Shown here: one piece after another, positions 5,751-12,536 of the stretch
How the letters are laid out: every line of letters starts with the position of its first letter
Position numbering within the stretch: the stretch's first letter is position 1
Assembly: GCA_934446095.1 (NCBI GenBank)
Contig: CAKSDR010000029.1
Coordinates: 1-14,461, forward strand
Direction: 5' to 3'
Origin: an uncultured Eubacteriales bacterium
GTDB lineage: Bacteria; Bacillota; Clostridia; Oscillospirales; CAG-382
Length of the DNA: 14,461 nucleotides
Program-made: the position numbers and the translations under genes
Notes under the pieces: model-generated
Told to the model about the DNA's origin: nothing
The model's input: only the letters and a program-made list of their open reading frames with translations
Databases searched by the model: none

Positions 5751-7043
5751 TTACAACACACTTCTGTACATATTGCTCAAAACGGTGTTCCCCTTTTTAT
5801 CAACCGTATACAAAAGCGCTCCCTCAACTTTCAGACTGCTTCTGTTTCTAAGCAAAAACAACACCTGTATTTCGCTTCCGCTGACATTTACGCTGTACGG
5901 GGTGTTCTGAAAACTTTCGGTATATCCTCCGAGTCTTTCTATTTCTTTATAGGCATTTCCGTTCTTTTCGTAAAAAATCACCTCGGCATAATAATTTTCC
6001 GGTGCGATATTCTTATGTACATAACTTAAACTTATGCCGGTCTTCTGCACTTTAACGTCAATATTTTTTGTATATTCTTCAAGAGCGTAATATCCGATAT
6101 ACCTCGGAAATGTCTTTTCTTTCCAACCGTCGCTTATAAAATACAAGTCGTTTTTTTCGCTCCATTTTGGAAGAGTCCTTGTTTCAATTCTCGTTCTTTT
6201 GGAATTGTCGGTAATAACCGATATTACCTTTGACATTTCGGCACGAGTAAGATTATTTTCGGGATTAAAGTTTCCATACTCATCTCCGTTAAAAATACCG
6301 TTATAATATGCTTTAAGGACATTTTCCCTTGAAGTTTCCGGAATTTTTTCAAAATCGGAAATATATTTTTCATATGCGAGGTAAGAATCTTTATCGTATG
6401 CGCCGCCGGTTATAAATTCATGCCCGTGTCCCTGTATTTCATGGTAAGAACTTTGAGATATAATTTCAGTTTTGTCAAGTTCAAACGACTTCGTTATAAA
6501 ATTGCAGAATTCGTATCTTTTCACCGGCCTTTCGACAGCACTTTCATCGGTTAAATTTACAAAATTGTTCTGCACCGTAATCCCATACTTGTCGGCATCA
6601 ATAATTCCCGCGTTATAAAGCACCTGAAGATAGCCGGAATACCATTTTTCGGCGCCCTTGCAGCCCGTCTGCACAAGTAAATATTTATAATCGTTTGCAA
6701 GTCTTTCGAGTCCCAGATATCTTGCAATTACCGCAGACGATTCGGCAACCGTAAAGGTTCCGCCGGGTGAAAATGATGCCGCCGACGTTCCTTTTATAAC
6801 GCCTGTTTCAACAAGAAATTTTACATACTGATAATACCATGCACTTTCGGAAACATCTGTAAAATCCTTGACGGATATTCCGCTTTTTTCATTGTTCGGC
6901 TTTATATACGCCTGAGTTTTACTCATGTCCACAACAGCGTTGTCCGCATATGCATATCCCGCTATCAGCGATATTAAAACCGTGCAGGCAATGCAAAAAA
7001 GATATATTGTTCTTTTTATTTTTAAAATCTTTTTCTTTTTCAT
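5751..7043 (-). CDS. exported S-layer-homology (SLH) domain protein
   Basis: The protein has 430 residues. A lysine-rich start, a hydrophobic stretch (about 12-29) and an AYA/DN junction at 31-35 form a Sec signal peptide. Three SLH units follow: about 59-110 (FTDVSESAWYYQYVKFLVE, then TVAESSAVIARYLGL), about 130-190 (the most divergent, with an insertion), and about 225-277 (KAYYNGIFNGDEYGNFNP, then LTRAEMSKVISVI). SLH triplets normally anchor proteins to pyruvylated secondary wall polymers. Residues from about 290 to 430 are rich in aromatic and beta-type sequence and match no family I recognise. The gene starts 57 bases after the class A PBP gene on the same strand with no clear promoter or terminator between, so co-transcription is likely. 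The ribosome site is AAAGGA with close spacing. Confidence 0.87.
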   Translation of the reverse strand: MKKKKILKIKRTIYLFCIACTVLISLIAGYAYADNAVVDMSKTQAYIKPNNEKSGISVKDFTDVSESAWYYQYVKFLVETGVIKGTSAASFSPGGTFTVAESSAVIARYLGLERLANDYKYLLVQTGCKGAEKWYSGYLQVLYNAGIIDADKYGITVQNNFVNLTDESAVERPVKRYEFCNFITKSFELDKTEIISQSSYHEIQGHGHEFITGGAYDKDSYLAYEKYISDFEKIPETSRENVLKAYYNGIFNGDEYGNFNPENNLTRAEMSKVISVITDNSKRTRIETRTLPKWSEKNDLYFISDGWKEKTFPRYIGYYALEEYTKNIDVKVQKTGISLSYVHKNIAPENYYAEVIFYEKNGNAYKEIERLGGYTESFQNTPYSVNVSGSEIQVLFLLRNRSSLKVEGALLYTVDKKGNTVLSNMYRSVL

Positions 7044-7100
7044 ACAATATCCTTTATTACTTACAGTTTATACCCGTCTTGATCAACGGCTGCGTCTGCT

Positions 7101-9674
7101 TTAACTTTCTGCCTTTTCATTATTTTCGGAATTTTCCTCTTCGCTGCCGGTCACATCATCGTCATCGCCGTGATTTTCCGAAATATTTCCGAGGTGTTCG
7201 GTACATACGCGGTTAAACGGTTTTGTAACGCCCGAATGCCCGACATATTCGCCGGTTTTTAGTGTGTTCTGATAAAAAGGAACATCGCTTCTTGTCGGAT
7301 AAACATAGTTTTTAGGCAAACTTCTGTAACAGTTTTGCGAATCGGTTATCAAAATATTTTGCGTAAAATGTCTTGTTTCTTCATTTAAAAGTCCGACATA
7401 AACCACATTTTCCGAGGGACATCCGTCTGTTGCGACTCCTCCCGTCACAGCGTCATATTTTACCGCCACATGACAGTCGCATTCTTCCACAGGTTCGGTT
7501 CCGGCTTTGAAATATCCGGTTTCAATCCTTGAGCCGCGCGGGTCAAGTTTGCATGCCTCGCCGGCTATCTTTCCGGAATCCTTGCAAAATGACGCCTCAA
7601 CAAGGTCGGAATGGTCGAATTTTTCAAGAGAACTCCAGTTTGAACCCGTGTGTTCTATAAGTTTTTCATGAACCTTTGTCATTACAAGATCCCATGCGTG
7701 CAGTGCCGGGTTTGAAAATCTGCCGAGGTATTTCGGGGTATCGTACCCAAACCAGCACGCCGCCACATAATAAGGAGTATATCCCGCAAAATACATGTCT
7801 TTATCATCGTTCGTCGAACCGGTTTTTCCGGCTACAGACATTTTTTGCCTTAAAGTCACTCCGGTTCCGGTACCATAGTTTAAAACGTTTTCCAGCATTC
7901 TGGTCATAACTGACGCCGTGCTGTCGCTTATCGCAATAGTATGCTTTTCCGGGGTTTCAAGAAGCAAATTTCCGCCGTTATCATATACTTGAGTATAAAG
8001 TCTTGCGGAAGACCGCACGCCGTTATTCGGAAACATCGAATATGCCGACGTAACTTCCATTACCGTAAGACCGTGCGTAAGTCCTCCGAGAGCCATCGGA
8101 GAATAATCCATATCCGATTTTACAAGGCTCTCAAGGCCGAGTTTTTCCTTTGCAAAGTTATAGGAATACTCAGGTGTAAGTTTTTCAAGAACTTTTACGG
8201 CAACAGTATTCTTTGACTTTAATATAGCGTAATTTATGTTTATTTTTCCTTCATATCTCTGAGGAGCGTTAAATGGCCAGTATTTTCCCGTATTTTCATT
8301 GATTTTTATCGGAGTATCATCAATTACAGTAGAGTATGTTATATATCCGAGGTCAACCGCAGGAGCATAGACGGTAAGCGGTTTTATAGACGAACCGACT
8401 TGTCTTTTGCTCATCGTCGCCCTATTGAGCCCCCTGCTTGTAGTTTTTTCGCCGCGTCCTCCGACAATTCCCACAACATCGCCCGTATGCGGATCCATAA
8501 CGACCATTGCTGATTCCGGCTGTATTCCCTCAACCTTCGGGAAAGAATTCGGATCTTCGAAAACTTCTTCCATTATACTCTGAATTTCGGGGTTTACGGT
8601 CGAGTATATTTTAAGTCCGCCCGACATTATAAGATTTGAAGCAACCTCTCTCGGATATTCGTATTTTTCCTCAAGGTCCGAAATAATTTGCTCGATCAGC
8701 GCATCGGTAAAGTATGATGTTATCTGCTCCGAATGAGTGTCTTCAGGTGTAATATTCAGAACAAGTTCGGTATTTATTGCCTCTTCGTACTCGTCTTTTT
8801 CTATCCATCCGAGTTTTCTCATCTCTTCAAGCACAAGATCCCTGCGCTCTTTATTGTATTCGGGGTGCCTTACGGGATCATACTTGTAAGGTGACTTTGG
8901 AATTGCGGCAAGACTTGCGCATTCCACAAGGGAAAGTTCCGATACGTCTTTCCCGAAAAGATAGTTTGACGCCGCCTGCACACCGTAGCAGCGGTTAGAT
9001 AAACTTATTGTATTAAGGTACATTTCAAGCACTTCGTCTTTTGAACGTTTTTTGGAAAGGCTCAGCGCTCTGAAAATTTCTCTTACCTTTCTCTGGATTG
9101 TAGCGTCGTTATCATGCGAAAAGTTTTTAATAAGTTGCTGCGTGATCGTAGAGCCGCCATAACTTGTTTTTCCTGTAAAAAACATCATTGTAGCGCCGAA
9201 AGTTCTCTTGAAATCCACTCCGCCGTGCTCATAAAATCTCTTGTCTTCGATTGCGATAAAAGCATTTTTAAGATTTTTCGGCATCTGGCTTATTGACGCC
9301 CATGAACGGTTCTGATCCCCGTGGAGTTTTTGATCTTCAAGTTCAACCGTATTGCCGTCAAAATCAATTCCGTATATTTTCGTTGTAAGATCCAAGTCGA
9401 ATTTCAATCCCGAAATATCATAATCTTCAACCAGATAATTTTTTATGTAAAAGGCAAATGTCGTTCCTATTATAAGCGCCGATATTATTCCTATAAGCAA
9501 AACGGTCAGCAGAATATTTGTTATCAGAGCCTTTGTCTTCTTATCAAATTTGAATTTTTTCCTTTTTCCGTTCGGACTTTTATTTCCGGGAATTTTATCC
9601 GGGCCTTCGCTGCCCTGAACGGTAAAATTACGGGTTTTATCGGAATCGCTGCCGAAATCGTTGTAATTATTCAT
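7101..9674 (-). CDS. class A penicillin-binding protein (bifunctional transglycosylase/transpeptidase, PBP1A type)
   Basis: This 857-residue enzyme polymerises lipid II into glycan strands and cross-links them at the outer face of the membrane. After a charged cytoplasmic tail comes one membrane helix (about 49-77). The GT51 transglycosylase domain has EDKRFYEHGGVD with catalytic Glu143, and GGSTITQQLIKN at 173-184. The transpeptidase domain has the three penicillin-binding motifs: SSIK with Ser428 and Lys431, SKN at 487-489, and KTGS at 617-620. Beyond about 700 lies a Cys-rich extension (SFCKDSGKIAGEACK, EECDCH, DGCPS), common in clostridial PBP1 proteins, and the end is an acidic tail. The ATG at 9674 has a close GGAG plus a more distant AGGAAAG, and no strong promoter is evident. 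It heads a likely operon with the SLH gene. Confidence 0.96.
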   Translation of the reverse strand: MNNYNDFGSDSDKTRNFTVQGSEGPDKIPGNKSPNGKRKKFKFDKKTKALITNILLTVLLIGIISALIIGTTFAFYIKNYLVEDYDISGLKFDLDLTTKIYGIDFDGNTVELEDQKLHGDQNRSWASISQMPKNLKNAFIAIEDKRFYEHGGVDFKRTFGATMMFFTGKTSYGGSTITQQLIKNFSHDNDATIQRKVREIFRALSLSKKRSKDEVLEMYLNTISLSNRCYGVQAASNYLFGKDVSELSLVECASLAAIPKSPYKYDPVRHPEYNKERRDLVLEEMRKLGWIEKDEYEEAINTELVLNITPEDTHSEQITSYFTDALIEQIISDLEEKYEYPREVASNLIMSGGLKIYSTVNPEIQSIMEEVFEDPNSFPKVEGIQPESAMVVMDPHTGDVVGIVGGRGEKTTSRGLNRATMSKRQVGSSIKPLTVYAPAVDLGYITYSTVIDDTPIKINENTGKYWPFNAPQRYEGKININYAILKSKNTVAVKVLEKLTPEYSYNFAKEKLGLESLVKSDMDYSPMALGGLTHGLTVMEVTSAYSMFPNNGVRSSARLYTQVYDNGGNLLLETPEKHTIAISDSTASVMTRMLENVLNYGTGTGVTLRQKMSVAGKTGSTNDDKDMYFAGYTPYYVAACWFGYDTPKYLGRFSNPALHAWDLVMTKVHEKLIEHTGSNWSSLEKFDHSDLVEASFCKDSGKIAGEACKLDPRGSRIETGYFKAGTEPVEECDCHVAVKYDAVTGGVATDGCPSENVVYVGLLNEETRHFTQNILITDSQNCYRSLPKNYVYPTRSDVPFYQNTLKTGEYVGHSGVTKPFNRVCTEHLGNISENHGDDDDVTGSEEENSENNEKAES

Positions 9675-9710
9675 ATTCTCCGATACTTTCCTTTCCGTTT
9701 TTTGTTTTTT

Positions 9711-9739
9711 GAATAAATTTCTAAGTTTTTAGAATAATA
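9711..9739 (+). promoter_or_regulatory. possible forespore (SigF/SigG-like) promoter for the BofC-like gene
   Basis: GAATA (9711-9715), 17 bases and AATAATA (9733-9739) match the Bacillus SigG pattern gHATR-N17/18-CATWHTA at every position except the first C of the -10. Transcription would start near 9746, just before the ribosome site at 9756. Its spacer holds a small inverted repeat, TTCTAA-GTTT-TTAGAA (9719-9734). The region is very AT-rich, so a chance match is a real possibility. No good SigA pair is present. Confidence 0.35.
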
Positions 9740-9771
9740 ATATTACCAAAATTTTAAAGAGGTGTTTTACA

Positions 9772-10182
9772 TTGGAAAAAATAAATAAAAAAATTGCCTT
9801 TATCTTCAGGGAATATCGCCTTTTTATTTTTCTTGCAGTTTTTGCGGTAATAAGTACGGTCATTTCAAAATCCGCAGTTCCTAAAATCACAACATATGAA
9901 AAACTGACAGAACAAAGTGCAGAACCGTCAAATTATGTTTTTGAAAAGCCGCTTTCTTCTTCGGACGGTGCCGAAAACAACGTCCCATATATAAACGACG
10001 TCAAAACTCTGAAAGAATATAAAGGCAAAATAGGGGTCTACAATAACTCCGGAATACTTGAATACTCTCTTGATATTCCCACAGATTCGCTGCCTATTTC
10101 GGATAAACTTATGCTGCGTGACGGGATCACCGTAAACAGCGATGCCGAACTTTGCGAGTTTATTGAAAATCTAAACAGTTAA
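9772..10182 (+). CDS. BofC-C-terminal-domain-like membrane protein
   Basis: The protein has 136 residues from a TTG at 9772. The start is set by AAAGAGGTG at 9756-9764, eight bases upstream, and no ATG or GTG fits. A short basic cytoplasmic end is followed by one membrane helix (about 16-34), a polar linker rich in Ser, Glu and Asn, and a C-terminal domain (about 78-136) with the sequence KEYKGKIGVYNNSG, a Pro-containing LPISDKLMLRDGITV, and a final DAELCEFIENL. This is the pattern of the BofC C-terminal domain found on many small clostridial membrane proteins. BofC in Bacillus is a forespore regulator of pro-SigK processing. The clostridial versions are mostly uncharacterised, so only the domain is assigned. 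It is divergent from the PBP gene. Confidence 0.75.
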   Translation: MEKINKKIAFIFREYRLFIFLAVFAVISTVISKSAVPKITTYEKLTEQSAEPSNYVFEKPLSSSDGAENNVPYINDVKTLKEYKGKIGVYNNSGILEYSLDIPTDSLPISDKLMLRDGITVNSDAELCEFIENLNS

Positions 10183-10227
10183 TTTCATTTTATTATACAC
10201 CTTTTTTTCGTAAAAATCAAATAAAAC

Positions 10228-10256
10228 ATGCCGTCAATTATAAAATTTGACGGCAT
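10228..10256. terminator. bidirectional terminator
   Basis: ATGCCGTCAA (10228-10237) pairs perfectly with TTGACGGCAT (10247-10256) across an AT-only loop. T-rich sequence lies on both sides (ATTTTC on the plus strand, GTTTTATTT on the minus strand). It separates the convergent BofC-like gene and the small membrane-protein gene and can serve both. Confidence 0.8.
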
Positions 10257-10312
10257 ATTTTCATTATTCATATATATAGTTAACACTTTATTTAAACAAT
10301 CCGCATATTTTC

Positions 10313-10630
10313 TTAAAGGCAATCGCGGTTTTTTATCATTTTTATGTCTTTTTTCAGTCCCCGTACCCTCTCTTTATATTTTACTCTGTCCCTTTCGGCA
10401 TTATTTTTTGCCATTCCCGCTGCAAAAAGCAGGAAAAGCCATACCAAAAATTTCAAAACCGAAAACGAAAAGTCGGTATGAACGGAAAAATCAAAAACCC
10501 TTTTGCAGTTTCTGTCGTCGCATACTTTCGTGTCGATATTGATTTTCGGACAAATTTTATACTCGGATACCCTTTTAATACCCTTTTGGATTTTTGTGCA
10601 TACTGCATTTAAAAAATCAGTTTTATACAT
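10313..10630 (-). CDS. small single-pass membrane protein, unrecognised, downstream of spoIIID
   Basis: The protein has 105 residues. Residues 1-50 are basic and hold four Cys (C11, C27, C37, C42). One hydrophobic helix spans about 57-73 (VLKFLVWLFLLFAAGMA), and the end is a strongly charged tail (KNNAERDRVKYKERVRGLKKDIKMIKN) that could form a helix. I recognise no family. The start at 10630 lies only 18 bases after the spoIIID stop on the same strand, and the gene ends 56 bases before a good terminator, which argues for a real second cistron. The ribosome site is poor (GGGGG nine bases upstream, or AGG immediately before the ATG). Overlapping plus-strand frames exist but have no start signals. 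By context it may act in the mother cell during sporulation, which is inference only. Confidence 0.6.
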   Translation of the reverse strand: MYKTDFLNAVCTKIQKGIKRVSEYKICPKINIDTKVCDDRNCKRVFDFSVHTDFSFSVLKFLVWLFLLFAAGMAKNNAERDRVKYKERVRGLKKDIKMIKNRDCL

Positions 10631-10648
10631 CCTGTTTTTCCCCCGGTA

Positions 10649-10948
10649 CTATTGTTTTATTTTTTCTTCCTTCATTTTGGAATATTTAAGTTTCGTTGCG
10701 TTGCCGCCTCTCAGATGTCTTTCAGACTTGTTTTTTTCCAGTATTTTGCGAACTTTGCAGTACATGGCATAATTAGACTGTTTTAACTTCGACGTTACGT
10801 CTTTATGTACGGTTGACTTTGAAACATTGAAAATTCCGGCTGCTTTTCTTACGGTAGCCCTGTTATCTATTATATACTGCGCAAAAACTTCTTCTCTTTT
10901 TTGTTCTTCATTCAATTCCCGAATTGTATTGCATATTGTTCCGGGCAA
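10649..10948 (-). CDS. spoIIID: sporulation transcriptional regulator SpoIIID
   Basis: The protein has 99 residues. SpoIIID is the mother-cell DNA-binding protein that switches SigE-regulon genes on or off and helps start sigK expression. The helix-turn-helix is at residues 32-51 (TVRKAAGIFNVSKSTVHKDV), and the second DNA-contacting basic part is SERHLRGGNATKLKYSK. Both are near-diagnostic of the family. The start is a TTG at 10948. It is preferred because AAGGTGAT at 10954-10961 is spaced five bases away and no other in-frame start precedes the helix-turn-helix. An 11-bp inverted repeat overlaps the ribosome site and start, and a SigE-like promoter sits immediately upstream, as expected for this gene. 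Residues 1-20 are longer than in Bacillus SpoIIID. Confidence 0.95.
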   Translation of the reverse strand: MPGTICNTIRELNEEQKREEVFAQYIIDNRATVRKAAGIFNVSKSTVHKDVTSKLKQSNYAMYCKVRKILEKNKSERHLRGGNATKLKYSKMKEEKIKQ

Positions 10949-10986
10949 AATCTATCACCTTTTTAAATTTTATTATGATAGATTTT
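10947..10986 (-). promoter_or_regulatory. 11-bp perfect inverted repeat masking the spoIIID ribosome site
   Basis: AAAATCTATCA at 10947-10957 and its exact complement at 10976-10986 flank an 18-base AT-rich loop. In an RNA that starts upstream, the 3' arm would hold UGAU of the ribosome site AAGGUGAU and the first two bases of the UUG start codon. The 5' arm coincides with the -10 of the putative SigE promoter, so a transcript from that promoter would lack it. The repeat could instead be a DNA operator. Confidence 0.7.
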
Positions 10987-11010
10987 ATGCTGCTTCTTTT
11001 TATTTTATTA
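10982..11010 (-). promoter_or_regulatory. SigE-like promoter for spoIIID
   Basis: On the minus strand TAATAAA (11010-11004), a 14-base spacer and CATAAAAT (10989-10982) resemble the SigE pattern KMATATT-N14/15-CATACANT. The -10 differs by one base and the -35 by two. SpoIIID is SigE-dependent in Bacillus, which raises the prior. Transcription would start near 10975, about 27 bases before the TTG. Confidence 0.5.
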
Positions 11011-11023
11011 CTTCGCTCAAAAT

Positions 11024-11971
11024 TTATACATACGACTGTTTCGCCCGTGTTATTTTCGCAAGGCCGCTCGCTATTTTAACTCCATATTCCATAATCCAGT
11101 CGAATTGCTCATTCCATTTATCTGTCATTTTGAAATCCGCGCTTGTTTCATAAAGAATTCTGCTTGCTTTTCTTTCGGGCAATTCTCTCCAATCAAGTTT
11201 TACTCCTGCTTTTTGCTCGATTTTATCTTTTTCGGCATAAAATTCATGATAGAGTTCCTTGTTATTGCTTATATAAACTTCTATGGCGAGAATATTTTTC
11301 TGAGTGTTCATTAAAAATGCCATATGATATTCAGAACTGCCCATGCTTACCGAATACCAATGATCGGTTGAAGGTTTTCTTCTTCTGAATACTTTGGAAA
11401 AATCATTGTCGGCGAACGCATAATCTGTAAACTTTGTCCAATATTCAAGTTTCATCTTTTCAGTATCGCTTAGGGTGTTATCCGCTTTTTTGATTTCTTT
11501 CGCCCAATTATTCGGCTTCTCCACCACATTAAACTTTACGGCGGGATCCGAATTGTTTATACTCCATAATTCAATTTCTATCAAAAAGAAAGCGATATCG
11601 TTATCTGTATGATTATTCAGCCATTCGATCGCGTGCCGGTGCTCTTCACGTGCTTTCTTTACAATCCAAATAATAAACTTTGCTTCTTTGCCCGACGCGT
11701 ATGTAATCAATTTCCCCAAATGGTCATGGTTTGTATCTTCAAGCTGATTTTCAATTATTATTTTATTTCCGGTATCTGTTTCCGTAGCATATATATCAAC
11801 ATTGAAACTGCCGACATTTGATTCTGTTTCATCAATTGTTATATCTATGCCTATAGCATCACTCAACAGCGCAATATTATCGTCCTGAGTAAGCCATGGC
11901 GTAAAATCCGCGGCCTCATGAGGCCATACTTTTCTTAAATCATATATCTTTTTCAGTTTTCCCAAAACCAT
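11024..11971 (-). CDS. PD-(D/E)XK nuclease-like protein (DUF4268-type)
   Basis: The protein has 315 residues. The N-terminal half has a PD-(D/E)XK-like core: FNVDIYATE with D59, then KIIIENQLE with E74 and Q76, then the family-typical NHDHLGKLITYASG. Next come KFIIWIVKKAREEHRHAIEWLN and FFLIEIELWSI. The lysine of the classical motif is Gln here, a variation I associate with this family. The C-terminal half (about 160-315) is the part I associate with DUF4268. Such proteins are often called nucleases or restriction-endonuclease-like, but few are characterised. No methyltransferase or helicase partner is nearby, and base composition resembles the neighbours. The ATG at 11971 has an AAGGTGG site about ten bases upstream. 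It follows the PAS gene by about 70 bases on the same strand. Confidence 0.8.
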   Translation of the reverse strand: MVLGKLKKIYDLRKVWPHEAADFTPWLTQDDNIALLSDAIGIDITIDETESNVGSFNVDIYATETDTGNKIIIENQLEDTNHDHLGKLITYASGKEAKFIIWIVKKAREEHRHAIEWLNNHTDNDIAFFLIEIELWSINNSDPAVKFNVVEKPNNWAKEIKKADNTLSDTEKMKLEYWTKFTDYAFADNDFSKVFRRRKPSTDHWYSVSMGSSEYHMAFLMNTQKNILAIEVYISNNKELYHEFYAEKDKIEQKAGVKLDWRELPERKASRILYETSADFKMTDKWNEQFDWIMEYGVKIASGLAKITRAKQSYV

Positions 11972-12041
11972 GAATAAAATTCCACCTTCTTATAAAAATT
12001 AAATATACGCTTTATCAAAGCATTTTAAATAATTTTAAATA

Positions 12042-12404
12042 TTATTTATATAACCGCGCATAAGGCAGCCCAGTTTCTGTGTTTTTGCATTCCTGCTTTT
12101 CGTAATATCCTATCAAACTCCCGTCCTCATCACGCAAAGCAACCATATACACATCTTTATTTTCCTTTTCATTGTGATATGTGAAAATAATGTTGTTGTC
12201 TTTGCTTTTATAAAACCATTCAAGAACCTTGTCTATCATCTCGTTTGATTTTGCATTATGACAATTTTTCAGATTACTTCCCGTTAAATCCCTGTGATAA
12301 CGCTTTATTGCTGAAGGATTCATATATACAATAACCGATTCTGTATCGCACACAACAATAGGTGCTGTGTCTTGGTCTATTATACTTTTAAATAATTTTA
12401 ACAT
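12042..12404 (-). CDS. stand-alone PAS-domain protein
   Basis: Essentially the whole protein is a single PAS fold: helix FKSIIDQDTAPIVVCDTES, then VIVYMNPSAIKRYHRDLTG, then KVLEWFYKSKDNNIIFTYH, then DVYMVALRDEDGSLIGYYEK. There is no kinase, GGDEF, helix-turn-helix or membrane part, so it can only sense or bind a partner or ligand. The start is uncertain. I use the ATG at 12404 (120 residues), which has GTGGAG twelve bases upstream. A TTG at 12443 with AGGA eleven bases upstream would give 133 residues, and an ATG at 12416 abuts the GGAG and is unlikely. A promoter at 12481-12509 drives it divergently from the secreted-protein gene. Small PAS proteins of this type are frequent in gut Clostridia, with unknown ligand. 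Confidence 0.8.
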   Translation of the reverse strand: MLKLFKSIIDQDTAPIVVCDTESVIVYMNPSAIKRYHRDLTGSNLKNCHNAKSNEMIDKVLEWFYKSKDNNIIFTYHNEKENKDVYMVALRDEDGSLIGYYEKQECKNTETGLPYARLYK

Positions 12405-12450
12405 TTGTTTTAACATCTCCACGATTTCAACATAAAATTTCAAAATCCCA

Positions 12451-12479
12451 TTGCATCCTACATCAATATGGTATATAAT
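12451..12479 (+). promoter_or_regulatory. SigA-type promoter for the secreted-protein gene at 12537
   Basis: TTGCAT (12451-12456) and TATAAT (12474-12479) have a 17-base spacer. The -10 is perfect and the -35 matches four of six positions. Transcription would begin near 12486, leaving a 50-base leader that ends in AAAGGAGGA. Confidence 0.65.
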
Positions 12480-12480
12480 T

Positions 12481-12509
12481 ATTATAATATGAAAATTTTA
12501 ATAAATCAA
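12481..12509 (-). promoter_or_regulatory. SigA-type promoter for the PAS gene
   Basis: On the minus strand TTGATT (12509-12504) and TATAAT (12486-12481) have a 17-base spacer, again with a perfect -10. Transcription would start near 12474. Its -10 is one base away from the -10 of the opposite promoter, so the two compete for the same DNA. Confidence 0.6.
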
Positions 12510-12536
12510 CGCAAAAAATTTAAAGGAGGAATTATT

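Noticed and set aside
9321..9716. Plus-strand open frame antisense to the PBP start
   Set aside because: It lies over a certain PBP coding region with conserved motifs. Its residue mix (many Ile, Phe, Arg) is typical of a shadow frame.
10228..10542. Plus-strand open frame of 104 codons opposite the small membrane-protein gene
   Set aside because: It begins inside the terminator hairpin, has no ribosome site, and has the hydrophobic, Cys/Phe-rich look of an antisense frame. The minus-strand frame fits the spoIIID transcript.
11972..12041. TTGATA...TATAAG promoter (minus strand) for the nuclease gene
   Set aside because: The predicted transcript start would fall inside the ribosome site, which makes the arrangement implausible. 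Left unassigned.
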